Positions 1-6,331 of a stretch of 6,331 nt of DNA are shown here, one piece after another. Each line of letters begins with the position of its first letter. The stretch's first letter is position 1. Source of the DNA: an uncultured Clostridia bacterium (GTDB lineage: Bacteria > Bacillota > Clostridia > Lachnospirales > CAMVHY01). A model generated the notes under the pieces. It was given only the letters and a program-made list of their open reading frames with translations. It had not been told where the DNA came from and searched no databases. The position numbers and the translations under genes were made by a program. Where the stretch lies: the NCBI GenBank assembly GCA_947167415.1, contig CAMVHY010000087.1, positions 1 through 6,331 of the forward strand, read 5' to 3'.

Positions 1-32
1 TGCCGCTGTAAGTCATAGTCACAAAAGAAAGT

Positions 33-422
33 ATGGAAGATCGCGAAAAAATGCTATTTGGTATGGGCATTAGACAGTGTATTTGCGTTTTAATTGCCTT
101 GGTGTTGGGGTTATTTACTTTTTTTTGTGCTATGCCATTGATTGGTAGTGATTTAGCAGGGTATTTAGTTTTGGCAGAATTAATGCCGATTATGGGTATT
201 GGATTTTTGCGTATAAATGGTTTTACTTTTGAAAGGTATGTTTTGATTGTTATAATGCACATGATTAAAAAACCGATAAGAGTATATAGAACTGAGCTTT
301 CTGTTGACTATTTTGATGAATATAATAATTTTGATGTCAGCGGTGAAACAAAAAATGAGCTTGTCGAAAGGTTAAAAAAAGAAAGATTTGCTAACGTGAA
401 AGATGAATGTAATCATGTTTAA
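33..422 (+). CDS. PrgI family conjugation protein
   Basis: This 129-residue protein resembles the PrgI family, small membrane proteins encoded just upstream of VirB4 in Gram-positive conjugative elements and thought to act as the VirB3-like inner-membrane partner of the secretion channel. Visible features are a short charged N-terminus leading into a FGMGIRQ motif (residues 9-15, matching the family's FGLSLRQ-type motif), a first hydrophobic segment at about residues 13-34, a second at about 42-60, and then the pattern NGFTFERY near 62-69 followed by a basic, soluble C-terminal half. The length suits the family. The ATG at 33 has only a weak purine-rich stretch (AAAGAAAG) immediately before it. 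The codons upstream (VTKES at 18-32) align with conserved residues at the family's N-terminus, but an in-frame TAA at 9-11 and the lack of an ATG/GTG/TTG leave the true start uncertain. The next gene, virB4-like, follows after 61 bases, as expected for one operon. The family call is firm; the function is inferred from it. Confidence 0.87.
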   Translation: MEDREKMLFGMGIRQCICVLIALVLGLFTFFCAMPLIGSDLAGYLVLAELMPIMGIGFLRINGFTFERYVLIVIMHMIKKPIRVYRTELSVDYFDEYNNFDVSGETKNELVERLKKERFANVKDECNHV

Positions 423-467
423 TTGTTTTATAAGCTAGAAAATTTTGTGCCTATTTTTATAATGTTT

Positions 468-472
468 GGGAG
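468..472 (+). promoter_or_regulatory. Probable ribosome binding site of the virB4-like gene
   Basis: GGGAG is the only good Shine-Dalgarno-like sequence in the gap before the VirB4 gene. It sits 11 bases before ATG 484 and 5 bases before TTG 478, so it supports a start at one of these two codons but does not decide between them. It argues against the longest possible start (TTG 466), which it overlaps. Confidence 0.55.
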
Positions 473-483
473 TGATTTTGTAT

Positions 484-2922
484 ATGCCTTTTTTTAAAAA
501 AAGTGATTCTAAAAATAAAAATAAAAGTGTTAAAGGGCGTCCAGATAACGTTTCAAATGATTACGCAAATAAAAATGTGGATTTAAAAAAAACTCTTAGA
601 AACGAGCAAATAAAGCATGGAAAAAAAGCAAGTTTAAGTACACAACGGACGATTTGTTATTCGCGTATGTATGAAAATGGTATGGCAATGCTTGTGCCTG
701 GATATTGGTCGTCGACGATAAAATTTATTGACAGAAATTATCAGTTACTCGATAGAGATGGTAAAGTCGATGTTTTTGCTCGTTACTGTGAGTTTTTAAA
801 TTATTTCGATTCGCAGATTCATTTCCAAATATCTGTTATAAATCGTGCAATCGATAAACTTGAGTTTAAAAATAAGATGTTTTTGAAATATCGCGAAGAT
901 AATTTAAATGACGCACGAGAAGAGTATAATAAAATGCTTAACGAAAAAATGTTACAAGGACAAAGTAATATGATTCGCGAAAAATATTTAACTTTTACGG
1001 TTAAAGCGAATGATTATATTACAGCGGAACAAGTTTGTTATCGTGTTGGAAATGATATTTTAAATAATTTTAGATCGCTTGGTGTGCAGGCATATATTTT
1101 ATCAGGAAAAGAACGTTTGGCTTTGATACACAGTTTTTTTTATGGTGCAGAAAGTTTTGATTTTGAATATGATTATTTAGTGCGTTCGGATTTGTGTACA
1201 AAGGATTTTATTGCGCCCGAGAGTTTTGATTTTCGAAAAAAAAATGTTTATGCGATGGGACAAAAATTTGGACAGACGGTTTTTTTGAGAGATTTGCCTC
1301 CTAATTTGTCGGATAAATTAATAGCTGAGTTATCTGATTTGCCGATTGGAATGAATATAAATATTCACGTTGATAGTATTGAGCAAGATAAAGCTTTTGA
1401 TTTGGTTAGGCAAAAGATTTCTTTTATGGAACAACAAAAAATTGATGAGCAAAGAAAAGCTATGAATAAAGGCTATGATTTAGAAATGATTCCATGGGAA
1501 TTAAGAAATAGTTTAGATGAAGCAAAAGATTTATTAGATGACTTGCAAAGCAAAAACCAAAGGATGTTTAAATTTACATGCTTGATTCATGTATCTGCTG
1601 ATAATCTCGAAGATTTAGATGATTATATTTATCAAATAAAGTCTGTGGCGAGAAAAAATAATTGTCGTGTGAGTGATTTGGATTATTTGCAAGAAGAAGG
1701 TATGAATTCAAGTTTGCCTTTAGGTGTAAATTTAGTAGAGATTCAAAGAACGTTAACGACTGCGAGCACAGCAATTTTTATTCCGTTTACAACACAGGAA
1801 TTATTTCAGGCAGGCGGTATGTATTATGGAATAAATGCAATTTCGCGAAATTTAATTTTCTTTGACAGAAAGACTTTAAAAAACGCAAATGGATTTATTT
1901 TGGGAACACCGGGAAGCGGGAAAAGTTTTGCTGCAAAAAGAGAAATGTTAAATGTTTTATTAAATTCAGATGATGAAGTAATGGTAATTGATCCTGAAAG
2001 AGAATATAGTAGCTTGGCAAATGGTTTACACGGTGAGGTAATTCATATTTCTGCAGGAAGTAAAAATCATATTAATCCGTTTGATATGTCATTAGAGTAT
2101 TCTGATGGCGATGATCCGTTGTTATTAAAATCTGAATTTGTTTTATCTTTTTGTGAAACTATTATTGGTGGACAAGCAGGTTTAAATTCCGTTGAAAAAA
2201 CAATAATAGATCGTGTCACTAAATTAACTTATGTTGAGTATTTAAAAAATCCTCAAAAAAATAAAATTCCTACGATGGTTGATTCTTATAATATTTTGTG
2301 TCAGCAAAGTGAACCACCCGAAGCAAAAGATTTGTCATTGGCTTTGGAATTATATACAACAGGAAGTTTAAGTGTTTTTGCAAATCCAACGAATATAGAT
2401 ATAAAAAATAGATTTATTGTCTATGATATTAAAGATTTGGGGAAGCAATTAAAAACTTTGGGTATGTTAATTGTTTTGGATCAGATTTGGAATCGTATAA
2501 CGATTAACAGAAATATTGGGCGGAGAACTTGGATTTATATCGACGAAATTTATTTGTTATTTCAGAATGAATACTCTGCAAATTATTTGTTTGAATTGTA
2601 TAAACGTGCGAGAAAATGGGGAGGTGTTCCAACAGGAATAACTCAAAATGTTGAAGATTTATTAATTTCTGATATGGCGCGGCGTATGCTTTCGAATTCA
2701 GATTTTATTTTATTAATGAATCAAGCAGCAACTGATAGAGCAGAGTTAGAAAAACTTTTAAATATTTCTTCGAAGCAAGGTAATTACGTAACAAATGTAT
2801 CACCAGGACAAGGTTTATTATTTACTGGGACAGCCATAATTCCGTTTGTAGATAAATTTCCGCGCGACAGTGGATTATATAAAATGATGACAACAAATCC
2901 TGATGAAACAGCAAGTGGGTGA
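484..2922 (+). CDS. VirB4-like conjugal transfer ATPase (CD1110 family)
   Basis: This 812-residue protein is a VirB4/TraE-type ATPase, the cytoplasmic motor that powers assembly and substrate transfer in type IV secretion. It closely follows the CD1110-family pattern of clostridial ICEs. A Lys-rich start is followed by an N-terminal VirB4 domain (about 55-440, including LNYFDS, KYLTF, DILNNF.SLGV, TKDFIAP, QEEGMNSSLPLG and FTTQELFQ). The C-terminal ATPase domain has Walker A GTPGSGKS at 474-481, DPEREY from 503, NPFD at 531-534, Walker B WIYIDEI with Asp687-Glu688, and TGITQN at 717-722. The catalytic motifs look intact and the length is normal. I chose ATG 484 because MPFFKK resembles family N-termini and GGGAG lies 11 bases upstream. 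TTG 478 (5 bases from GGGAG), GTG 472 and TTG 466 are in frame, so a start up to 18 bases earlier is possible. It follows the PrgI gene and is followed 6 bases later by the next gene, consistent with one operon. Confidence 0.96.
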   Translation: MPFFKKSDSKNKNKSVKGRPDNVSNDYANKNVDLKKTLRNEQIKHGKKASLSTQRTICYSRMYENGMAMLVPGYWSSTIKFIDRNYQLLDRDGKVDVFARYCEFLNYFDSQIHFQISVINRAIDKLEFKNKMFLKYREDNLNDAREEYNKMLNEKMLQGQSNMIREKYLTFTVKANDYITAEQVCYRVGNDILNNFRSLGVQAYILSGKERLALIHSFFYGAESFDFEYDYLVRSDLCTKDFIAPESFDFRKKNVYAMGQKFGQTVFLRDLPPNLSDKLIAELSDLPIGMNINIHVDSIEQDKAFDLVRQKISFMEQQKIDEQRKAMNKGYDLEMIPWELRNSLDEAKDLLDDLQSKNQRMFKFTCLIHVSADNLEDLDDYIYQIKSVARKNNCRVSDLDYLQEEGMNSSLPLGVNLVEIQRTLTTASTAIFIPFTTQELFQAGGMYYGINAISRNLIFFDRKTLKNANGFILGTPGSGKSFAAKREMLNVLLNSDDEVMVIDPEREYSSLANGLHGEVIHISAGSKNHINPFDMSLEYSDGDDPLLLKSEFVLSFCETIIGGQAGLNSVEKTIIDRVTKLTYVEYLKNPQKNKIPTMVDSYNILCQQSEPPEAKDLSLALELYTTGSLSVFANPTNIDIKNRFIVYDIKDLGKQLKTLGMLIVLDQIWNRITINRNIGRRTWIYIDEIYLLFQNEYSANYLFELYKRARKWGGVPTGITQNVEDLLISDMARRMLSNSDFILLMNQAATDRAELEKLLNISSKQGNYVTNVSPGQGLLFTGTAIIPFVDKFPRDSGLYKMMTTNPDETASG
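2917..2922 (+). promoter_or_regulatory. Ribosome binding site overlapping the virB4 stop codon
   Basis: GGGTGA overlaps the TGA stop of the VirB4 gene and lies 6 bases before the ATG at 2929. This spacing suits initiation of the next gene and suggests translational coupling between the two. Confidence 0.55.
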
Positions 2923-2928
2923 TAGTCT

Positions 2929-3453
2929 ATGAGTGATAAAAATAACAATGAGCAAGATCAAAACAAACAAGATGATGAAAAAAAATATTCAATCGATGAA
3001 GAAAATAAATATGGAGCTCATGGAACAGAAGATGATGTAAGTGACAGTTTTAGTGGAAAAAATTCTGAGCATGATAATACAGACCAGAAAGAAGATAAAG
3101 GTATTGAACAATCTAGCGAAAGTGATTCGGGCGATTTTAATCAAGAAAATAATGATTTTATAACGTACGAACAAAATCAGAATCAAGCACACGAGCAAAT
3201 TAATCAAAAAAGTACAAACGAGACAAGTGCTAATATTTCTGAGACGGTAACAAATCAAAATGAGCAAAATCAAAATCAAGAATACGAACAAGCCAGTCAA
3301 GAAAATGCAAACGAAACAAATAATAATATTTCTAAAACATTACTAAATAAAAATGAACAAAATCAGATTAGTAGTGGATTGTCAGTTGAAAGTGATATAA
3401 CTTATCAACACTGTCCAAAAAACTACGATAGAAACAATGTATTTAAGAGTTGA
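2929..3453 (+). CDS. Acidic, Asn/Gln-rich disordered protein; possible N-terminal part of the downstream gene
   Basis: This 174-residue reading frame has no catalytic motif that I recognise. About half of its residues are Asp, Glu, Asn or Gln, with no hydrophobic segment and no signal peptide, so it is probably intrinsically disordered and cytoplasmic. Residues 81-142 are two copies of a 31-residue repeat starting EQNQNQ, with the start of a third. It begins 6 bases after the VirB4 stop with a good Shine-Dalgarno sequence. The last 16 or so residues (YQHCPKNYDRNNVFKS) differ in composition, with Cys, Pro and aromatics, which hints at out-of-frame reading. The next reading frame is open from 3401 and overlaps this end. 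In related ICEs the gene after VirB4 often encodes a disordered N-terminus, one membrane segment and wall-hydrolase domains in one protein, so this may be the N-terminus of such a protein cut off by a frameshift. It could also be a genuine separate small protein. Confidence 0.62.
   Translation: MSDKNNNEQDQNKQDDEKKYSIDEENKYGAHGTEDDVSDSFSGKNSEHDNTDQKEDKGIEQSSESDSGDFNQENNDFITYEQNQNQAHEQINQKSTNETSANISETVTNQNEQNQNQEYEQASQENANETNNNISKTLLNKNEQNQISSGLSVESDITYQHCPKNYDRNNVFKS
3169..3366 (+). repeat. 93-bp tandem repeat (31 residues), two full copies plus a short third
   Basis: Copy 1 is 3169-3261, copy 2 is 3262-3354, and 3355-3366 starts a third (EQNQ). At protein level both copies follow EQNQNQ..EQ..Q...NET..NIS.T..N.N in the same 31-residue register. 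The copies have diverged (for example AHEQINQKS against EYEQASQEN), so this is an old duplication kept in frame, not a recent perfect repeat. Confidence 0.8.
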
Positions 3454-6331
3454 AGATAACAGAAGTACTGACACTCCAAAAAGTGGTATTCGAACATCAA
3501 GTTTAAGAACAAAAACAAATGTTGCAACTAAATCGTTGTCAGAAAAAAGTGACTCTGGCACTCATAATAAATTTAAGGAAAAAGTGTTGGGCTGGGGGAA
3601 AGCCGTCGCAAATTTATTTCATCATGATAAAGATAAAAATGAAGTGGCAAATGTACTTTCGAATACAGCAAGTTTTATGGTCAATAACCCTTATACAAAT
3701 AAACTCGTTGATCTTGTAAAGGATAAAATAGATGTATCAGTTTTAAAGAAACTTAAAATTAGTGATACAGAAATTAAAAAACTGGCAGAGAAAAAAGTAC
3801 AATCATTAATTGACCAAGGAGTTAAAAAATTATCTCCACAGCAATTGGAAAGTTTGCTAGATGAAGCCACAAAAGAAGTAGCTAAAGGAATTACTGACAA
3901 GTTTAGCAAAGTTAAAACTGTTTTTAACACTACCGGTAAATTGGCAAAGGGTGATATTACGGGAGTTGGGTCAGAATTAATTCAACAAACCATTTGGACA
4001 AAACTGTGGCCTGTAGCAGTTGCAAATCCCCATATAGTAGTGGCTGTAGTTGTTGGGATAATATTAGTTATTGTGTCAATTGGAGTATATGAATCTATTA
4101 GTCATAGCACAAACAATAAAGAACTAAGCAATATGAATCGACTTAATGAGTTTGCATATAGTTATGAAGAAAAAGAGAGTTATTCTGAGGATCAAATTCA
4201 AGACAATTCCAATAATACAAACGATTTAATGATCGATTTGTATGATGAACATGTCGCAGTTCAAAATCAAAACAAAACATACAAATGGTTAAATGATTAT
4301 TTTTTTAATGTTGATAGTCCTAGCCATCCAAATGGTATTAATAATACAAAGACCATCGGCAGGGATATTTTGTTAGAGTTTGCTAAAAAGATTATTGTTG
4401 CAAAACAAAAAAAATATCCGATTAATGATGATGTTTTTGTGAATTATTTTTATGAAATAGCATTGGGAGATCTTTTCGAACCAGATATAAAAGTTAGAAA
4501 ACAGATATTGTTGGATTATATTGTAGGGAAACTTGGCGACCGAGATAAAATTATTATAGATGCAGAAACATTGGAAGCGGAAGTTGATAAAAAATTTAAT
4601 GATTATATAGAAATGATGTCTGATTTTATAAAAAATAATAAAAATAATTATGAATATATTGATTATATGGATACAAATCAAGAAAATGAAAACGAAAATG
4701 AATCTGAAAAGAATTATAACGCTGAAAAATCAGATGATAAGCAAAAGGAACAAATTATAGCCGAATTTAAAAAAACTGTAAGTGATGATGAAAGCATAGA
4801 TATAGAATATTACGAGAAGATTTTTGATAACCGTAACACCGAAATCAAATTTGAAAATGAAAATAAATTAGGTTCACAAAACGATATTTATGAGTTGATG
4901 TATTTTTTATATTTTGTTGACAAAGTTCAAGTAGATTACCTTGACGATAATTACGTTTTAGATATAAATAAATATCAGAGTTTAATAGAGCATATCTATA
5001 ATGAAACAAGTAAACTAAATTTAAATTTAATTTGGGATTCTAGTAATGGTATAGAAAATGAATTAAATTTTACTTTTGCCGATAAAAAAAAAAAAGATAC
5101 AAGTGCTTCAATAAAATTAACAGATGTTTTAAGATCAACTTATAAAAAAATTTATGATGATTTAAAAAAACGTATTACCTCTGTGAACGAAGAAGTTGAA
5201 AATATAGAATACAATTCTAGTAGCCTTTTTGAGATTTGGGCAATATTTAATAATGAGTTGGAATATTTGGAACAAGAAAACATTGATACTGATTTATTAC
5301 ATGGTAATAGTAAATTAGCCAATTCTTATAAAGCTATGGTATCCAAAACATTAAATTTTATTAAGGAAATGAAAAAATACACTGATAAATTTTCGTGGTA
5401 TGAATTAATGTGGAAAAATAATTTAAGTCAGTTGAAAAGTTACTTAAATCAAATTGCTAAAGGAGATAAAAGTAAATCGCAAGTTAAAAATATAGCACAA
5501 GATATTTTTGATCATTTAAATAAATTAAAAGATATGGCTCATGCAACAGGATGGAATCAATCTGGTTCTAAAGATACTAAAAGGGTTTTTGACAAGTATG
5601 TCGGTTCTGAAATACCAAAATATATTGATTATTATGACGGAAACAGTTTGCTTAGAGACTTATATATTTTTAAACAGAAACTTAAAAATTTGAGTGATGT
5701 AAAGATAACTAGTACTATGATAAAACGAAATAATAGTGATGATGTGAATGTGCGAACTTTGGCTGATGTATGGGGCGCATTTCGAATACAATTAAGCAGT
5801 GTATCTAACTCATATTCTGACAAATATATTTTCGGTACGTGTTATAAAGGATTTCCTGAGAATGTTGCCGGTTATTTTGGTAAATTTATAAAAGAAATTG
5901 AATCTGGTGAAAAACTTGGCAGCGAAATTGAAAAAATTGTTAATGAGAAGATAATTTCTGGGTTAAATAATTTGATTGAAGCTTTGGATATAGGTTTGGA
6001 AGTAAATAACCAAAAGTTTGATGAGAAAAAAAATATTATGTATAAAAATATTAATCAAGAAGATGAAAATAATGATAAAAATTTTGAATATGAAAATAAC
6101 GAGACTGATAATATCAATAAGAATGTAGATATTGAGATTTACGAAAATATTGATTTAAATGATTTAAAAATAAGCGATGACGAAACACGTTTAAAAAAAA
6201 TAAATATTAATTTGAATGGGACAGAAGAAACATATTTTTTATTTGATGATATAGCGCAAATAAAAAATATAAAATCTGTGTTTGTTATGAATAATTTTGA
6301 CAAGTGGTTTTCAGATTCAGATTTTTATAAT
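3437..6331 (+). CDS. Large single-pass membrane protein of the conjugation operon, 3' end outside the window
   Basis: This frame is open for 965 codons to the window edge with no stop, so the gene is partial at its 3' end. Residues 1-195 are Lys-rich and probably cytoplasmic. Residues 200-218 (IVVAVVVGIILVIVSIGVY) form a clear transmembrane segment after KLWPVAVANPH. The remaining 750 or so residues are acidic and Asn-rich with only one Cys, probably outside the membrane, with polar linkers near 406-440 (ENENENE) and 872-897. I recognise no enzyme domain in them. Position after VirB4 and a basic region followed by one Val/Ile-rich segment match the CD1108-like, VirB1-type conjugation proteins, whose extracellular part normally carries lysozyme-like and NlpC/P60 domains; those would have to lie beyond the window. 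ATG 3437 has only a weak purine-rich stretch (GATAGAAA) upstream and overlaps the preceding gene by 17 bases, while the frame is open back to 3401. Removing one base there would fuse both frames into one of at least 1134 codons, with the membrane segment near residue 369. The coding call is firm; the role is inferred from context. Confidence 0.8.
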   Translation, partial: MYLRVEDNRSTDTPKSGIRTSSLRTKTNVATKSLSEKSDSGTHNKFKEKVLGWGKAVANLFHHDKDKNEVANVLSNTASFMVNNPYTNKLVDLVKDKIDVSVLKKLKISDTEIKKLAEKKVQSLIDQGVKKLSPQQLESLLDEATKEVAKGITDKFSKVKTVFNTTGKLAKGDITGVGSELIQQTIWTKLWPVAVANPHIVVAVVVGIILVIVSIGVYESISHSTNNKELSNMNRLNEFAYSYEEKESYSEDQIQDNSNNTNDLMIDLYDEHVAVQNQNKTYKWLNDYFFNVDSPSHPNGINNTKTIGRDILLEFAKKIIVAKQKKYPINDDVFVNYFYEIALGDLFEPDIKVRKQILLDYIVGKLGDRDKIIIDAETLEAEVDKKFNDYIEMMSDFIKNNKNNYEYIDYMDTNQENENENESEKNYNAEKSDDKQKEQIIAEFKKTVSDDESIDIEYYEKIFDNRNTEIKFENENKLGSQNDIYELMYFLYFVDKVQVDYLDDNYVLDINKYQSLIEHIYNETSKLNLNLIWDSSNGIENELNFTFADKKKKDTSASIKLTDVLRSTYKKIYDDLKKRITSVNEEVENIEYNSSSLFEIWAIFNNELEYLEQENIDTDLLHGNSKLANSYKAMVSKTLNFIKEMKKYTDKFSWYELMWKNNLSQLKSYLNQIAKGDKSKSQVKNIAQDIFDHLNKLKDMAHATGWNQSGSKDTKRVFDKYVGSEIPKYIDYYDGNSLLRDLYIFKQKLKNLSDVKITSTMIKRNNSDDVNVRTLADVWGAFRIQLSSVSNSYSDKYIFGTCYKGFPENVAGYFGKFIKEIESGEKLGSEIEKIVNEKIISGLNNLIEALDIGLEVNNQKFDEKKNIMYKNINQEDENNDKNFEYENNETDNINKNVDIEIYENIDLNDLKISDDETRLKKININLNGTEETYFLFDDIAQIKNIKSVFVMNNFDKWFSDSDFYN
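5084..5095 (+). repeat. Homopolymer run of 12 A inside the large membrane-protein gene
   Basis: Twelve consecutive A residues encode Lys550-Lys553 of the large reading frame, which stays open on both sides. This is the longest single-base run in the window and a potential site of replication or transcriptional slippage. Confidence 0.9.

Noticed and set aside
1..18. Possible 3' end of an upstream gene (stops TAA 9-11 or TAG 16-18)
   Set aside because: Only a handful of codons would be visible, in several possible frames, so no gene can be supported from them.
458..463. Perfect TATAAT before the virB4-like gene
   Set aside because: No matching -35 box lies 16-18 bases upstream (the hexamer there is CTAGAA), and transcription would start almost on the ribosome binding site. 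Such a hexamer is expected by chance in DNA this A+T-rich.
423..483. Possible terminator between the PrgI and virB4-like genes
   Set aside because: The 61-base gap is A+T-rich and has T runs, but no stable GC-containing hairpin precedes them.
2989..3300. Minus-strand open frame of 103 codons rich in Ile, Leu and Phe
   Set aside because: It is the antisense reading of an Asn/Gln/Glu-rich coding region, which automatically looks hydrophobic. It has no recognisable domain and lies fully inside the + strand gene.
3417..3423. A AAA AAC, a classical -1 slippery heptamer, in register with the 2929-3453 frame
   Set aside because: A -1 shift there runs into TAG at 3429-3431 after two further codons and does not reach the downstream frame, which needs +1 (or -2). 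It therefore does not explain joining of the two reading frames by -1 recoding.
3519..3719. Plus-strand 66-codon open frame overlapping the large gene
   Set aside because: It lies in another frame entirely within the large reading frame and shows no family resemblance or convincing ribosome binding site.
4373..4681. Minus-strand open frame of 102 codons that looks like a membrane protein
   Set aside because: Its Ile/Phe-rich composition is what the complement of Asn/Asp/Lys codons gives, and it lies inside the long + strand frame.

Overview
The window is A+T-rich (roughly 70% by eye). It reads as a piece of the conjugation module of an integrative and conjugative element (ICE), or a related mobile element, from a low-GC Bacillota-type host. 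The main evidence is a small PrgI-family membrane protein followed directly by a VirB4-like ATPase of the clostridial 'CD1110' type, an order typical of Tn1549/CTn-like elements. No species-level marker is present, so genus is not claimed. All genes lie on the + strand, with no tRNA, rRNA, CRISPR array, insertion sequence or attachment site visible.

Layout. Bases 1-32 are too short to assign. Bases 33-422 encode the PrgI-like protein, probably the inner-membrane partner of VirB4. After a 61-base gap, bases 484-2922 encode the VirB4 ATPase, with intact Walker A and B motifs. Bases 2929-3453 encode a 174-residue, highly polar, Asp/Glu/Asn/Gln-rich protein containing a 31-residue tandem repeat. 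Overlapping its end in another frame, an open reading frame runs from 3437 to the window edge (965 codons, no stop). It has one membrane segment near residues 200-218 and about 750 residues beyond it that I do not recognise.

How the parts fit. PrgI and VirB4 are core parts of a Gram-positive type IV secretion system. In related elements the next gene usually encodes a large protein with a disordered cytoplasmic N-terminus, one transmembrane segment, and extracellular cell-wall-hydrolase domains (VirB1-like/CwlT-like). Read together, the last two reading frames have the first two of these parts. This suggests one gene interrupted by a frameshift, or two translationally overlapping genes. The hydrolase domain would have to lie beyond base 6331.

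Most notable are the frame change at about 3401-3453, the long unrecognised region after the membrane segment, the 31-residue repeats, a 12-A run inside the big reading frame, and a PrgI start that seems to cut off conserved N-terminal residues. I see no evidence of a wholly new system here. The unusual part is the divergent, probably surface-exposed protein attached to an otherwise familiar conjugation machine.
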